From assembly GCA_963921795.1 (NCBI GenBank), contig OY997640.1, positions 55,015,310 to 55,079,309 on the forward strand: DNA of 64,000 bases, given 5' to 3'. This stretch comes from Nannobrachium achirus. Lineage: Eukaryota; Chordata; Actinopteri; Myctophiformes; Myctophidae. Shown here piece after piece: positions 20,801-31,927 of this stretch; within the stretch, counting starts at the first letter, position 1; each line of letters starts with the position of its first letter. A model generated the notes under the pieces. The model was not told where the DNA came from, did no database searches, and saw nothing but the letters and a program-made list of their open reading frames with translations. The position numbers and the translations under genes were made by a program.

Positions 20801-23800
20801 TATATTATTATATCATATTATGTATCATTTTATATACAATGGTCGGTGTTAGATTGAACCAAACTGACTTGTACTCGATGGGGGCGGGGCTGTCCAGTCC
20901 CTTGCGGAAGGTGCCTTCTATCTCTGCTGCCAGGGAGTCCATGGGGAACACTGCAGCCAGAGCACTGTAGCGCTGCACTGTGCTGTTGGGCAGGCTTTTA
21001 TTCCTCAGGTTCTTTATGTCCTCTCTGGCCTCCCGTAGCATGTCCCCACACTGGGAGTACTTGTCCTGCAAGTCCTTTAGCTGCAGGTAGGGGGAGACAG
21101 AGATCAGTCAAAAGAGGGAAACGTCACAGGAACTAACTAACCATAATATTATAGGTCCAGTATACTGCTGTTGCTGTCGGCCGGACACCTTGAATCTCTG
21201 TATTTCAACGTATGTTTTTTGGTTTTTGTTTTGTTTCTTCATGCACTTCATCATACTACAGAGTCAGACAAAAGTAGCAAAAATATCACATCTACAAGCT
21301 CAAATGTTAAGTCTGTGTGTAAAGTTTGTCTTACTGTAATGGAACACTGGTACTTTTTCCCCCCATTTTCTGTAAAGTAACAGTTTTGGACAAGGTTTCC
21401 ACCCGACAGCGATGAAACTAAAACTTGGAGGGATAACATAATACTGAACCTGAATAACCATCACAGAAGACTGCAAATCACACTTATGTACTTTCTGATC
21501 TTTATCACCTCTGATTTGAGCTGTAGCTGACACTCCCTGGAAGCATTCAGGTGTTGGTTCACCTCCTCGTTCTCATTGGTCAGCTAGATGTACAGAATGG
21601 AAGACAGAGTTGTGTTATCTTTGCAGCTATATGGGCCTTTGTAGAGAGGAACTAAGCAACAGCTTAAGAGACATGGATAAATATTTGATGGGTTCTGTTA
21701 TATAAGAGTTTAAGAAGGGCGTTTGATTTATGTACAGTACAGTATCGTCCTGGAGGGCACCTAGGCGTGTGCGCAAGAGCACATTATGTCTGTATATTAA
21801 CGGAAGCTCCGGGCACGTATGGACATGTTAAAGCACATTTTTATCATGTGTATGTAGTATGCATAGTACAGTATCTATGCCAGTGATCGTGTCAAGGGGC
21901 AATGTGGGTACCCTGCTACTCTGTGAGTGTGTGTGTGTATGTGTAGGGCTGTCACGATTATGACATTTTACATGACGATGAATTCTCACCCAAATAATTG
22001 CGATTAACGATTTAATTGTGTTTTTTGTCTGTGACAATTACATTTCTGTTTGGCTTGTAGGCTTTGAAGTTGCACATGGTAGATATGACACATAACCTAA
22101 ATATACAAAGAAATGAAGAACATATTTGACAACTTTACACTTTAAAAAGAACATTGATAGTGGAAATAGCCGATCTACAAGCTCACAACGCGTCGCATCG
22201 CGTCGCGTTGTGAGCTTGTAGATCTGCTATTTCCATTATTTTTTAAATGTTTTAACATATATAATAAACATCTTTCAACATGTAAATGATTATGACGATT
22301 ATCACAAAATAATTGCGATTATGTCAAATAATTGCGATTAGACGATTATGTAATAATTGTGACAGCCCTATGTATGTGTGTGTGTGTGCGTGTGTCTGTG
22401 TGTGTGTGTGTGTGTGCGTCTCCCTCACCCCCTTGCAGCGTGCTTGCAGGTCAACTATCTGAGCGAGCAGGGAACTAATCTCCTCCTGCTGTCTGTAAGA
22501 GTCCTCCACCTTCCTGGCCAGCTCCTCTGACAAGTCCACCACCTGCTTGTTCACCGACGCTGCAGCACACAGTAACACAGTCACACAGTCACACAGTCAC
22601 ACAGTCATGTTACATTAAGCCATGAAGCATTTTAGCTTCCATCCACTCATTTTCAGTATAAAGAGTAAAAGGATCTTATATACCGGGGGCACTTTTTCCT
22701 GTGATTAATTCAGCCCAAAATATATATTTTTTTCTAACTGTCGTTTGTGTCATGAGTACATCCACACAGAACAGGAATATTATGCGGACCTAAAGCGACG
22801 CAATTTAATTTCAGATCAATTTCTCACCGTGAATAAAGGCACTGGACAGTGGACACCTTTTCCATTTTAACATTTAACGGTTTGGGTTATTGCATTATTA
22901 TTCTTTTATTATATTATCAGGAAATATGAAAATATTCGTCGTACAACAAGGTATACAGTATACAGTATAGGGCTTAAGTGATTAAAAAGCTGCTTATATA
23001 ATTTGGACATGTCATAAATACTGTATGAAATAAGATTACATGGGTGTGCTTATGTTGTGGGACTTACTGAGCTCCTCCACACACACCATCACCAGCTCTT
23101 GTTCCTGCTCCTCATAGTTGGTGGTCTCTGACTCCAGCTCAGTGGCCTGGAAAAGGTATTCATGTAATTTACTTTAGTATTATTATTTTTAATTCAGTTG
23201 ATACCAATTAAATCTCAGTCACAACATCTCAAGATCAATTTGATTGCAAGAAGCACAATTAAAAATAATACAGTGATTGAGCAATATTACTGGATATACA
23301 GTACAGTATAATAATAGCTTAATTAATTCTGCCATCTATAGAAACCAGCTTGCATCAATCACTTCAGGCTGGATCTTGTAGTGTATCTCACCTCTGAGCG
23401 CAGCTTGCGGTTCTCGTCCTCCAGACCTTTGAGTTTCTGATGCAGGAAGTCATAGTGGACTAGGTTGGTGAGAGAGTTGAGAGAGTTGGTTGACTCGTTC
23501 CTTCTTATTCTAGGAGGACCAGCAGAGAAAGTGATGGTTGGTCATCCCTTCTTTCTTGATAGCCATTTCAAGATTGTACACCAATTAAACTGATATGTCG
23601 TCTATGATTTCTATTAATATACATATATTTTTTTCTATTTACCTATCCTTTTCAGAGATATGCAGCAAGAGAAAGCACAACCTCCTTCAGAGATGTATGT
23701 AATTTCTGAGTATATTCCTCCATGTACAGTATGTAATCTCTCAAGACAGATTCTGCTTTTAGCAGAATCTGTCAGCACCATTGCACTAAACATGCAGTGT

Positions 23801-25077
23801 TGTTGTTAGTAGGATTAAACACAGAAGCACCCGGGAGGAAGTGGACTAAGGAAGGGAAAGGGACAAACAGAGTTTCCTGGTTCTACAACAGAAAGCAGGT
23901 GGTGGTGTACACTCACGGTGAGCGGGACTCAGAGGCTTCTACCTCCTCGCTGCTGGCGTAGAACTGGAGCAGGTCATCTCTCATGGACAGCTCATGACGA
24001 AGCTGTGAAATCTGTTCAATAAAACATCAACTGTGTTAAAACAGAACAATTATTGTAGCAAGTTACAGTATGAGGTTGTGATTCCTGTCAGCTGCACTAA
24101 AACACCTATAATCGCAGTAGAGACCACCTCTAACTGTATATAAGTACACATAACACACAGGATAAGACACGATAGCGAAGTCACAAGTCATTGTTAGCTC
24201 AGTGGCAAAATGTGTCTTATAACCAACCAAGTGTTCTTAAATATACTGTAAATATTCTACAGTATATGATGTGATGGGTTTTGTTACCTCTTCCTTGGCA
24301 ATGTCCAGCTGTTCGTCCAGCACTTCATTCCTGGCCGTCAACTCTCTGTTCTGCTTCAGAAGAGACTGGCCAATACGGGCCGCCAACTCCAGGTCACGCT
24401 CTTTCTAAAAGGGCACAATTAAGAGGGTTATATGAAAAGAAACCATTTTTCACATGCAGCATCGGGTAGCAAATTAGTTCAGATTCTGCAAATGCATGCT
24501 TTTAGAGAAATGCCATTTGGCAGTTAGATGCATATTTAGACTTCATTTTGTATTTCATTTAATGACGTACTGTGTGGTGTGGCTTTCTTACCTCTTCCAA
24601 CAGGTGGGTGACAGCCTTAATGTCATGGTACGTCTTGGTGATCTGGCCCACTCTCTCCGAGCACAGCACTGCAGGGCGGAGAGAAATAGCAAGTAATTTA
24701 ATTGCTGAAAAGGAAAACCTGACAACTGCTCATATTTGCAGTCTCTGCTACTCTTTGCCATGTGTAGTCTTTAACAGCTTGTCATTGTATATTAATAAGA
24801 GATAAGATGTTTATTGACACTGTATGGAACATACATTTCATTTAGTGCATCCACTTAAAACAAATAGCAGCATCAACAAAGAAATACAGATAGAGCAACA
24901 TTATGCCATAAACTGTTAGTCTGTCATAGTCAAGTCATCATAGTCTGTTGTCAAATTTAAAACATCCATAGTTCATACAATAAATATTAAGAAAGAAATC
25001 TTGAAATATTAAAATAAGTAGAGACCACAGGGACTCATCCACTAGGTACAATATTGCACGTGCCCAATAGCCCATAT

Positions 25078-25142
<65 letters not shown>

Positions 25143-28100
25143 GGGGGGGGGGAGGAGAATGAGTTCTGGGAAGAAGCTGTAATAATGTTACCAAATGGAA
25201 ATTAAAAGGATACTTGGCTTCATTACTAAGCCGACATTCAAGCTTTTTATTGTAACAAGAAGAAAAGTAGAGCCACTTCAAAGACAGGATTTGTTACTGT
25301 GTGAATGAGTTCTTTTCAAGTGTCCCAGCCAGGTCAGACCACAACATCTCCATGTGGTATGCCAATTACTGATCCTCTTACCATGATCCTTATTATGCCA
25401 GATAAGACGCCATTAAGAGCTTCTCTCTGTCTATTTACCTATCTACCTCACATACCAATATAGCTCAGAAGGGGGACGGTAGGGTACTGCTAGTGTTGTT
25501 TCTTGTTTGGGAGCCTTGAAAGGTAGTACAGAAGGGGGGGGGGGGGGGGGGGGGGGGGGGGATTAGTATCTGACCTGAAACTCTGTTTACATCCTGATGA
25601 TGGGTTTGTTTGTTTAGGTACTATGAAGAGCTGACAGGGGTGAAGTAGTATAGATTATCATTAGACATTATACTTAAACTAATGCTGTCTATTAAGTCCT
25701 AACATAAAAAATAAAAAACAATCAATGAATCACCACTGCATGCACAGTATCAAACCATTTTCCTAAACCACCTCTCCAATCCAACTTCAGCAGAAAGACT
25801 AGACTAATGTAATTATACTGAGGTGCTGGGAATGTGTCCTAAAAACAATGACTGAGTGGCCGTGTCAGTTTCTAATCAACCTAATGGACTGAGCCTGCCT
25901 TAGGCCTGTATAGCTCTACTGGGCATAAATTATGGACCATATCAATCTATCTGTACTTGGTTTAAATGCTGATATAAGGTGTAGTTTTAGATGTGGCCAA
26001 TTTAATTAACTAGATTCAGTGAGAGAAAGATACAAAGATTCGGTAGATACACAGCTTGTATAGACTGCCACTGAAATGCTACAATATCATAACCCATCTA
26101 TCTACCTGATGCCAAACTGGGAACCCATCATCAAAGAAAGGGCGATGCCCACTCGGTCTGTCTCTCTTCAATGGCGTAGCCATCATTGACTCTGTCTCGA
26201 GAGTCACTAAGTTGCCACTTCTAAATTGTTGACAACTTACTTATTTGTAACAACAGCATTGCCTAGAAAACAAAATATACTAACTAAAATATAACAATAT
26301 AATGCTGTCTGAGGCAAATATGGCTTATATATTGTAGGATAGTCAATACATAGCAATGTATTCATACATGTGAGCATGCACTTCCTGTACTGTACATATA
26401 TTCACTCTACAAAGTGATTTGAGTACTTGCATTTATTCTGCTATCTACATGTATTTACAACATTTACTTTGTTTTATTTTATTTTTCTTAGGACACAGCT
26501 TTGAGTCGGCACAGTAAAGCACGGTTATTTTGGGGCACGAGTATTTTGCTTAGATAATCAAGTGATCACAAATTATGATGTGGAAATATTCTGCATACAT
26601 TTCTGCAATTACCTGAACATGTACACGACATGGCTCACTATGTATGCTATTAAACTGTTCAAGAATGTGTGGCCTATTAGCTTTCCCACACATTCTATTA
26701 CCACACTTGCTAATTTGTGCACGTGAAAGGGATTCTCAACATGCTAAAGCTAAACTGGCAGCAGGGTGGACTGGGTTCCATCCCCCAGAACCAAGAGCAA
26801 CAGAACAGCATATATAAACTACATTCAATCAAATGTACAGTCAAGCAAGTTGGTATAAACATAACTAGTGCCTGCAGCTTATTGGGTATTTGCATCTTCT
26901 ACTATTGAAAGTAATGCAGTTCACTTTTTGGTCATCATTTCTTTTATCATCTTATATGGTTATGGAACATTTACGGTTTAATATGTTTCCAACACATTAT
27001 CGATCAAACAAATATCCACAGCTAAAATGTGTTCATCAAGTCAAATGAGCATGTATCAGCAGCAAAGAAACCTTTACGTATTACTGAGGATATAATAACT
27101 GTTTTGTTTTTTGCATAAAATAATTTGACTTGTAAATTAAGGAATCCAAGTGAACTTTCAAACAACTTATGCAGGCTAATGCAAAAGGCCTGGTACTGTG
27201 TATTCCCTTATAAGTCCTCCTTAGTGTCTCATAGAAAGAGTGAGCGAGTGAGCGAGCGAGCGATAGACAGACAGACAGAGAGACCGAGAGAGAAAGAGAT
27301 ACACACACACAGAGAGAGAAAATGAACGAGAGAAGTAATTGTGCCAAGTTGAGTTGGTGCTCTGTGTACCTGTATCTCCTGTCACGTACAACACACACTA
27401 CCTTAACCCATTTAGGCCTAACCTATAGAAATGGGGCTAAATCAGAAATTAGCCTACAAAACAAATATGTTGCTACATACTGTACATGTACTGTAAGCCC
27501 CTTCCAAACAGCAAAATGTGTTCCCGGCCTGAATGGGTTCTTAAGTCCTATCTTATACTTAATATAAATAAACGAGACTGGAGGATTATGCTAATTGAAA
27601 CTTGTAATAGTCTAAGCCAATACTTACCTCTCCTTTTCCACTGTAAATATCTTCCCTTTCTTTTTGTTTAATTTTCCTTATTTTTCTTCACTCTTTTTGA
27701 ATGCTTTTTTCCCTTTTGTAATTGATGATATCCTACGCAAAGTACTGTGTTCTATCCATCTGTCTTTCAATGTTATATGATATACATAAAGTAGTTCCTC
27801 TGTAAACGACGAAAATAGAGCCCTATGTGCCCATGGTTGAAGTAGGTAGTGATTAGCATGCCCTCCTCCAGTCTCAAATGTACTTGAGTTGGTCTGGGAT
27901 AAAACTCCTAGAGTATGTCTCCTAGTATGTCGTCTCCCTCTCAGCATTTCACTCTATGCTTCTACGTGAATGAATCAATCACTATCCATAAAACTAATTA
28001 TAAAACAATTCTGACATTTAGCAGATGCTGCTATCCGGATGGATTTATTTTACGCCTGAGCAGATCTAAAAGCTCAAAACTAGTTGCAGTCAACTTGTTG

Positions 28101-31100
28101 TGACGTTGTAGATCTGCTATTTTCAGTGTGACACATAATGTGCAAATAAATATAATAAATCAGGCTTTAAAGAACAAAAATGCAACAGCAGAATAAGCTT
28201 AAATCCTTCAGTCCAGGATAGGAACTTGATGGGATTTAGTTGACGTAACAAATATCCCAACTTCACTTTCTATTTACCTATCCTTTTCTTCACTTCCAAT
28301 TACGATGGGATCATCATGAAGTGATGAACCCAAAGTTAATATAAATGTATGTGTTTTATATATTTTATTATATTTTAAAGTTGTACGTCTTTTGTTAGTA
28401 TGGATTGTGTTTTATGTAGGGCTGTCAAAATGAGTGAAATAATTAATTTGTGTAACGAATGTTTTAGTAGGTAGGTAAGTAGTAAGTAGGCTACTTATTC
28501 CTCACTATCTGGTTTCCACAACCAAGGGTAAACACCCGATTGTGAAAACACTTGTTAATAATTTGTGGTGGTAATGGTATGTATATATCAGCCATCATTT
28601 ATCTTTCCATTGCCACTACAAAAAAGAAAACAATATTTTGGCCATAGTAACAAATGGTGATTATTGAATCAAAATAAATTAATGTGATTATATTTCATGT
28701 TGTGCAGTAAAATGGATTTCCCATTTGGAACAAATAAAGTCTTGCTACGTCTCCCTACTTCTCAAATTAAGTATAGCAGTATTTTATTTCCATTTCATAA
28801 ATTAGATTGTAGTACTGTATGTCCATTGAGAGTATGGGCATCTCAAATACTTCATAAAACCTATAGTTCCTAAGTGGAATATCAGTTCAATGGTATGATG
28901 AGGTTCATTATCACCAGTAAGACTCCCTAATCGGGAGATAAGCGACCGTTGGTCGCTTATCTCCACAAATAGGCCAAAAGTTTGTTTTACCAATTATCAA
29001 GACATACGGGCAGTTGACAGTTTGCCATGGTTACTCATTGAAGTTGAATCTCCATATATGGAGATAACCTACGCATCACACTAAGTCTGACCTCACCAGC
29101 CCATATTTGGGCATGAGCAACTTATGTCTCCATATATGGAGATATGATGACATCACAGTCCTCAGCCGATGATGTGGCGTGATGTCATACAATACACAAA
29201 CGAGCCCTACAGTATAAAGGGGCAATTCTTGCCAGGAAAGAAGCATTTCTTCGACTCAGACCTTATCGCCAGGGTTGGCTTATAGCAGCTGTCGGTAGGA
29301 CCATATATGGATTCTGTTAGTGTGGATCTCCTAACAGGGCATCATCTGGGATACAATCCCTTTTATGCCCATATATGGAGATCCCTAACAGAATCCCTTT
29401 CATGCCCATATATGGAGATCCCTAACAGAATCCCTTTTATGCCCATATATGGAGATCCCTAACAGCATCCCTTTTATGCCCATATATGGAGATCACTAAC
29501 AGCTAACAGAATCCCTTTTATGCCCATATATGGAGATCCCTAACAGAATCCCTTTTATGCCCATATATGGAGATCCCTAACAGAATCCCTTTTATGCCCA
29601 TATATGGAGATCCCTAACAGAATCCCTTTATGCCCATATATGGAGATCCCTAACAGAATCCCTTTTATGCCCATATATGGAGATCCCTAACAGAATCCCT
29701 TGTATGCCCATATATGGAGATCCCTAACAGAATCCCTTTTATGCCCATATATGGAGATCCCTAACAGAATCCCTTTTATGCCCATATATTATGGAGAAAT
29801 CCCTGCTCTGAGTATCTGACATCAGTGTGATGTCACATGGTTGCTATGGTAAACAGTTGGTTGCTAGGGTAAACAGTTGGTTGCTAGGGTAAAACCATGG
29901 TTGCTAAGGTGGTTGCTAACGTACACTAACAGACCAGCAACAACAGACTGTTGCCACAGCAACGTACACAAAGGTTTGTGTACACATGTGGTGTGATGTC
30001 ATACTGATGCGGAGATATGAGCAGGGCAAAGGTGTGACGTGTGACGGACGGACGGACGGACGGACGGACGGACGGACGGACGGTGGAGGTTTTCATAGTA
30101 AACTGCTCCCTGACGGTCGCAATTATTTGTATCAGTAGTAGCCTGAATCTTGATCAATAAATCAGTAGTATTACATAAAAATGAGTCTACTGAACCCTAT
30201 TCTGCTCATGTGTAACAAGCTGCTCTGGATCAGATAGTCAGCTAAACGCCTACGGTATGATTTAAAAATACACTTTTCTAGGTTAGTGTCATGTCTAGTC
30301 TATGCAGCTCAAGGACATGTGCCATACGTTCTCAGATAACAATCCAGCGACGGCACCAGATCCTCGTACAACGCAGGGCTAATGTAATTTTATCCCTGAT
30401 GAAAACAAAGCATCCAATAGTATATTTTATCCTGTTGTGTAACGGAATGAACGGACAGGTTTTTTCCCCTTTTCCTCTGGAAGGATGCCAGGGTCGCAGC
30501 ATGGGTTAGATAAAACGGCCATTTAGACAAAGACTGCCACACACTGTGGAGGAATAAAACAGATGCTTTCTCAGAACTCAGATTAACTGTGGAGTTCAGA
30601 CAAGTCTCAGTAAAAAGACTAAAAAGGCGAGTGAAAATGTGCCTTTCATTCCGATTAAATTAATTGGGAAAATCATCTTTTACTAAGGTTAATCTAGTAT
30701 GGGGGCGGCAGTCTTGCAGCACTCAAGTCTAGACTGAAAACTAGGGCAACATGTTAAATGTACACTAGGGACGAACATCCCTTAAAACCATGAATGAGAC
30801 AGAGGGGACGTTTGGGGTTGTTTAACCTCTTAAATCATATCAGCTCATATCCAGGTCATGGTTTCATTTTCAGTTTTTTAGGCTCAGAATAAGAAAAAGG
30901 CCTTTATAATAATGAATACACTTAGGATGGAATAACATGTTATACTTAACCATAACAGATTAGATCTGATGAGCTGCTTGCATCCAAGCCACACACTGCT
31001 CAGTCGGGTCAATGACAACCAAAGACATGCTGCATTAAAATGCTGCTACTGCTGCAGTGTGCCAGCTACACACTCACAATCAATGACCTTCACACACTGC

Positions 31101-31301
31101 ACTAGGGAAGGAGATGCCAGCTCACTATATTTAGACATCACGTCCAGGTGCTGCAGCTCAGTGAGACGCTCTACACAGTGTGGAAGATCTGCAGAGGATG
31201 TGTGCTTAGACCGACGCACATACGGTACGCTAAGACAGACCAGCTTACAGCGCTTAATGCATACTGCATACAGCATACAGCGACCCAGTCAGTAACCGCG
31301 G

Positions 31302-31358
<57 letters not shown>

Positions 31359-31927
31359 CGTGCGCTGTAGCGTCCATGGCATCACTGGATTAAACAGTGC
31401 ATGCTGCACTGCATCATAAAATACTAAAGGTCGCACTAGAAAAACAATCCTACATTCAAACACAAGCACACTGTCACTTTGACGCATGTCACTGCAGCGT
31501 GCCGCATAACAAGCGGTGCATAGCCACACCGTTAAACAATCTGATCATCCATAACACAAGGACTCCCCAATTGAGTAAAGAAACCGGGTAAAGAATAAAG
31601 ATGATTCTGACCACTGACTTCGAGCATGCAAGGCCTCTTCCGAGGCACCGGTTTCTCTCCCCTGCACCCACTGACTCTACATCCCCTCTCCTCTCTAGCG
31701 GTCCCTTTGCTTCCCTCACCTTGCGTCACCTCCCCACACAGATTGCCGTTGTGGACGTTGTTGTTGTTGTTGCTGTTGGCGTAGAGACTCCTCTTGTGCG
31801 CCACCTCCACCTCCTCCCCGAGGCTGGAGCTGCTCTTCTCCTCCTCCTCGTCCTCATCGTCCGACACGAAGGAGCTCCACACCTCCATGGTGACCGGGGA
31901 GAAGCCGTCCTCCGTCCCTCCGTCCAT
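15972..31927 (-). CDS. hap1: Huntingtin-associated protein 1 (TRAK/Milton-family adaptor), isoform from the internal first exon
   Basis: The family links kinesin/dynein to membrane cargo such as mitochondria and endosomes. Sixteen minus-strand exons (31927-31720, 24668-24592, 24404-24288, 24011-23917, 23509-23392, 23146-23068, 22559-22429, 21583-21509, 21080-20869, 20341-20129, 19792-19419, 18491-18297, 18051-17949, 17085-17037, 16656-16607, 16449-15972) join without a frame break to 857 codons plus stop. Residues about 70-370 are the HAP1 N-terminal coiled-coil region (ERVGQITKTYHDIKAVTHLL, ERDLELAARIGQSLL, FPMDSLAAEIEGT). The C-terminal half matches the Milton region of TRAK1 (RSYLPDRLQIVKPLEG, TLHQWQQLAKPNLGGIL, RPGVLTKDFR). 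It ends in a 13-His/6-Gln run and NLVEKLQRLG. Its place beside gastrin and keratin supports hap1 over trak1 or trak2. Exons at 17.0 and 16.6 kb are the least certain. Confidence 0.85.
16209..16265 (-). repeat. hap1: Coding (CAC/CAT)13 (CAG)6 tract in hap1
   Basis: Thirteen His codons (ten CAC, three CAT) followed by six pure CAG Gln codons, at residues about 761-779. The pure CAG part is the length-variable portion by expectation. Confidence 0.9.
16607..16656 (-). CDS. hap1: hap1 short exon (predicted)
   Basis: 50 bp, phase 0 to 2. Acceptor TTTTCTAG|GTATGC is good; donor CTCAC|GTACAG is weak. It encodes VCSMTNTSPTNIMFIL. It is needed to supply phase 2 for the terminal exon. Confidence 0.45.
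17037..17085 (-). CDS. hap1: hap1 short exon (predicted)
   Basis: 49 bp, phase 2 to 0. Encodes SDGRRSYTSSDRSLLGK, ending at the good donor GGCAAA|GTAAGA. It was chosen because it keeps the frame; the acceptor TAGGAAG|CGATGG is weak. Confidence 0.5.
17776..17847. repeat. (GA)n microsatellite in a hap1 intron
   Basis: About 36 GA units. Confidence 0.95.
17949..18051 (-). CDS. hap1: hap1 exon: TTCQVL segment
   Basis: 103 bp, phase 1 to 2. The chosen frame reads THTVTTCQVLQPSLLIPSL, like TRAK TFTFTTCRILHPSDELTRV. Another frame of this region is open but lacks family similarity. The acceptor CCATCAG|TCAGTC is modest. Confidence 0.65.
18297..18491 (-). CDS. hap1: hap1 exon: TLHQWQQLAKP motif
   Basis: 195 bp, phase 1 to 1. 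Encodes GSVTLHQWQQLAKPNLGGIL, RPGVLTKDFRELETDM and VYSLNDLEEDEPD, nearly identical to TRAK1 and the core of the Milton region. Confidence 0.92.
18956..19402. mobile_element. hAT-type element carrying hairpin copy 4, beside a hap1 splice donor
   Basis: The ends TAGGGCATTCAC and GTGAATGCCCTA have perfect 8-bp flanks ATGTATAC at 18948-18955 and 19403-19410. The inner ATTCGA/TCGAAT repeats are symmetric. It was inserted in the hap1 intron just downstream of the donor of exon 19792-19419. Confidence 0.88.
19034..19084. repeat. Hairpin micro-element, copy 4
   Basis: 24-bp arms with a 3-base loop and a single mismatch. It reads ACATGCTCAC on the left and GTGAGCATGT on the right, a matched change from the ACAAGCTCAC/GTGAGCTTGT of other copies. 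Confidence 0.85.
19419..19792 (-). CDS. hap1: hap1 exon: start of the Milton-type C-terminal region
   Basis: 374 bp, phase 2 to 1. Encodes QPGTPGGRDLEAALQCLS, ERPFFDVERERKLWALA, a Glu/Gly-rich and Ser/Asn-rich low-complexity spacer, then RSYLPDRLQIVKPLEG. A hAT element begins 16 bp beyond its donor. Confidence 0.92.
20129..20341 (-). CDS. hap1: hap1 exon: VFETVK and YYGSD region
   Basis: 213 bp, phase 2 to 2. Encodes NHPWRVFETVKVVNRLR, a Ser-rich stretch, then STPRTSYYGSDNASLNLEDR, matching TRAK KRVFETVRNIN and STPRSSFYGSD. Confidence 0.9.
20869..21080 (-). CDS. hap1: hap1 exon: end of the HAP1 N-terminal region
   Basis: 212 bp, phase 0 to 2. Encodes LQDKYSQCGDMLREAREDIK, NLRNKSLPNSTVQRYSAL and FPMDSLAAEIEGTFRKGL. 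This is the diagnostic end of the HAP_N domain. Confidence 0.92.
21509..21583 (-). CDS. hap1: hap1 exon: coiled coil
   Basis: 75 bp, phase 0/0. Encodes LTNENEEVNQHLNASRECQ then LQLKSE, equivalent to TRAK VENEELVQHLGAAKDAQRQL. Confidence 0.88.
21944..22370. mobile_element. hAT-type element carrying hairpin copy 5
   Basis: The ends TAGGGCTGTCACGATTA and TTGTGACAGCCCTA have perfect 8-bp flanks TGTATGTG at 21936-21943 and 22371-22378. It sits in a hap1 intron. A sister copy lies at 37099-37494. Confidence 0.9.
22161..22235. repeat. Hairpin micro-element, copy 5 (longest arms)
   Basis: 32-bp arms starting TGGAAATAGCCGATCTAC, with one mismatch and an 11-base CG-rich centre. The inner arm carries CACAACGCG. 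Confidence 0.85.
22429..22559 (-). CDS. hap1: hap1 exon: SEELA and QIVDLQ coiled coil
   Basis: 131 bp, phase 1 to 0. Encodes VDLSEELARKVEDSYRQQEE then ISSLLAQIVDLQARCKG, matching TRAK SISEELAKKTEDAARQQEEI. Confidence 0.9.
23068..23146 (-). CDS. hap1: hap1 exon: coiled coil
   Basis: 79 bp, phase 0 to 1. Encodes ATELESETTNYEEQEQELV then VCVEEL, like TRAK TITYEEKEQQLVNDCVKEL. Confidence 0.9.
23392..23509 (-). CDS. hap1: hap1 exon: coiled coil
   Basis: 118 bp. Acceptor TCCTAG|AATAAG. Encodes IRRNESTNSLNSLTNLVHYD then HQKLKGLEDENRKLRSE, matching TRAK KRNESSSSVQNYFHLDSLQKK in position and character. Confidence 0.88.
23917..24011 (-). CDS. hap1: hap1 exon: coiled coil
   Basis: 95 bp. Encodes ISQLRHELSMRDDLLQFYAS then acidic EEVEASESRS, ending in phase 2 at CACC|GTGAGT. 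It matches TRAK SQLRHELSMKDELLQFYTS. Confidence 0.9.
24288..24404 (-). CDS. hap1: hap1 exon: coiled coil
   Basis: 117 bp, phase 0/0. Encodes KERDLELAARIGQSLLKQN then RELTARNEVLDEQL, a coiled-coil segment nearly identical to TRAK1. Confidence 0.9.
24592..24668 (-). CDS. hap1: hap1 exon: ERVGQ motif
   Basis: Acceptor CCTGCAG, donor GAAGAG|GTAAGA, 77 bp. It encodes LCSERVGQITKTYHDIK then AVTHLLEE, the most conserved block of the HAP1/TRAK N-terminal region. Both alternative 5' ends splice here. Confidence 0.9.
25082..25152. repeat. (GT)n followed by poly-G
   Basis: About 29 GT units then 12 G, in the large hap1 intron. Confidence 0.95.
25534..25561. repeat. Poly-G run of 28
   Basis: An uninterrupted G homopolymer, a candidate for G-quadruplex formation and an assembly-length hazard. 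Confidence 0.9.
28060..28117. repeat. Hairpin micro-element, copy 6 (diverged, no host identified)
   Basis: Left GCAGATCTAAAAGCTCAAAAC, right GTTGTAGATCTGCTATTTTC. The AAATA outer block is lost on the left only. No hAT ends were found around it. Confidence 0.65.
28934..28964. repeat. Perfect 14-bp-arm hairpin
   Basis: GGAGATAAGCGACC, loop GTT, then the exact reverse complement. No associated element ends are recognised. Confidence 0.7.
29361..29795. repeat. 37-bp minisatellite with a CArG box in each unit
   Basis: Twelve units of about 37 bp. Eleven contain an intact CCATATATGG (29369, 29406, 29443 and so on) and the last is broken by a TAT insertion. The unit core reads GGAGATCCCTAACAGAATCC. 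One unit has an extra AGCTAACAG. Confidence 0.9.
30042..30083. repeat. (GGAC)n microsatellite
   Basis: About ten tetramer units. Confidence 0.95.
31303..31363. repeat. (GT)n then (GCGT)n microsatellite
   Basis: About 25 GT units then a few CGTG units, 360 bp beyond the alternative first exon donor. Confidence 0.95.
31720..31927 (-). CDS. hap1: hap1 alternative first exon (acidic, Asn-rich N-terminus)
   Basis: ATG at 31927. It encodes MDGGTEDGFSPVTMEVWSS, an acidic DDEDEEEE run, Ser-rich sequence and a run of five Asn. The consensus donor CAAG|GTGAGG leaves phase 1, which creates VLCSERVGQ at the junction with 24668. TRAK1 has the same arrangement, a short-isoform first exon ending just before LCAERVGQ. 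The upstream sequence to 32170 is GC/pyrimidine-rich, as expected for a promoter. Confidence 0.7.

Larger units (their letters stand above)
24700..28050. other. Large hap1 intron, left part
   Basis: No exon-like frame with family similarity is visible between exon 24668 and the 28-kb hairpin. It contains the GT/poly-G tracts and AT-rich unique sequence. Confidence 0.6.
29045..30135. mobile_element. CArG-box repeat family, locus 2 with minisatellite
   Basis: The fullest copy of the family. Scattered CCATATATGG boxes (29052, 29130, 29301) and one CCATATTTGG (29101) precede the tandem array 29361-29790. GGTTGCTAGGGTAAACAGTT-like short repeats and a (GGAC)n tract follow, then AGTAAACTGCTCCCTGACGG, shared with 43.7 kb. 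It lies in the hap1 intron 2.3 kb downstream of the alternative first exon. Confidence 0.6.

Noticed and set aside
21270-21310. Ninth hairpin micro-element (CATCTACAAGCTCAAATG)
   Set aside because: Only one arm resembles the consensus and no opposing arm is found nearby.
29361-29795. Possible CRISPR-like array
   Set aside because: The repeats are contiguous with no unique spacers, and the setting is a vertebrate genome.
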